From: Daphnia carinata
Lineage: Eukaryota > Arthropoda > Branchiopoda > Diplostraca > Daphniidae
NCBI RefSeq assembly: GCF_022539665.2
Contig: NC_081338.1
Span: 4,091,679 to 4,155,678 of the forward strand
Direction of reading: 5' to 3'
DNA: 64,000 nucleotides
Position numbers and translations under genes: made by a program. Below, one piece after another: positions 63,991-64,000 of this stretch (position 1 is its first letter; the number at the start of each line of letters is the position of its first letter). The notes below the pieces were generated by a model that ran no database searches, was not told where the DNA came from, and was given only the letters and a program-made list of their open reading frames with translations.

Positions 63991-64000
63991 GTAAGTATTA

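Overview
This is arthropod nuclear DNA, most likely from a branchiopod crustacean of the Daphnia type. The evidence is compact genes with introns of about 50-100 bp, a run of Rebers-Riddiford (RR) cuticle protein genes, animal-type two-pore K+ channels, COPA, TAK1 and lysosomal alpha-mannosidase, and many homopolymer runs between genes. The species call is inference. All exon models were built by reading splice sites and checking that phases add up; none is supported by transcript data.

Layout. 1-6159: a very large inverted repeat. Two nearly identical arms of about 2.8 kb flank a spacer of about 0.5 kb that holds three tRNA-like sequences. Each arm carries a multi-exon coding candidate I do not recognise and a GC-rich block that folds into a series of hairpins. 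6.2-11.6 kb: accessory DNA with a tRNA-derived SINE-like element, two unrecognised minus-strand exon chains (one with a frameshift), a 27-bp minisatellite and scattered CTAGATGG-type motifs. 12.1-28.7 kb: a cuticle protein cluster of five intact RR genes (four minus, one plus) and two decayed RR copies on the plus strand. The intact genes share one plan: a micro-exon of 2-3 codons, a signal-peptide exon, then the chitin-binding exon, with a TATA box and a TCAGT-type initiator. 28.7-33.5 kb: no gene seen. 33.5-45.2 kb: two two-pore-domain K+ channel genes in tandem on the minus strand, both split inside the first selectivity filter; the first has an abnormal second filter.

48.1-64.0 kb is a dense housekeeping block: GDP-glucose phosphorylase (GDPGP1), coatomer alpha (COPA, 14 exons, 1224 aa), a short SMCR8-like longin protein with a membrane anchor (minus strand), MAP3K7/TAK1 (10 exons) and the 5' part of lysosomal alpha-mannosidase, which runs off the window. 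The SMCR8-like gene and TAK1 are head to head with 317 bp between start codons. A fold-back element of about 830 bp lies between TAK1 and the mannosidase.

How the genes relate. The cuticle cluster is a local family built by tandem duplication with birth and death of copies. The K+ channel pair is another tandem duplication. The last block groups unrelated housekeeping genes. The most unusual observations are the giant palindrome with its structured block, an in-frame alternative first exon in TAK1 that would give a kinase-less protein, the short membrane-anchored SMCR8-like protein, the altered K2P filter and the fold-back element.
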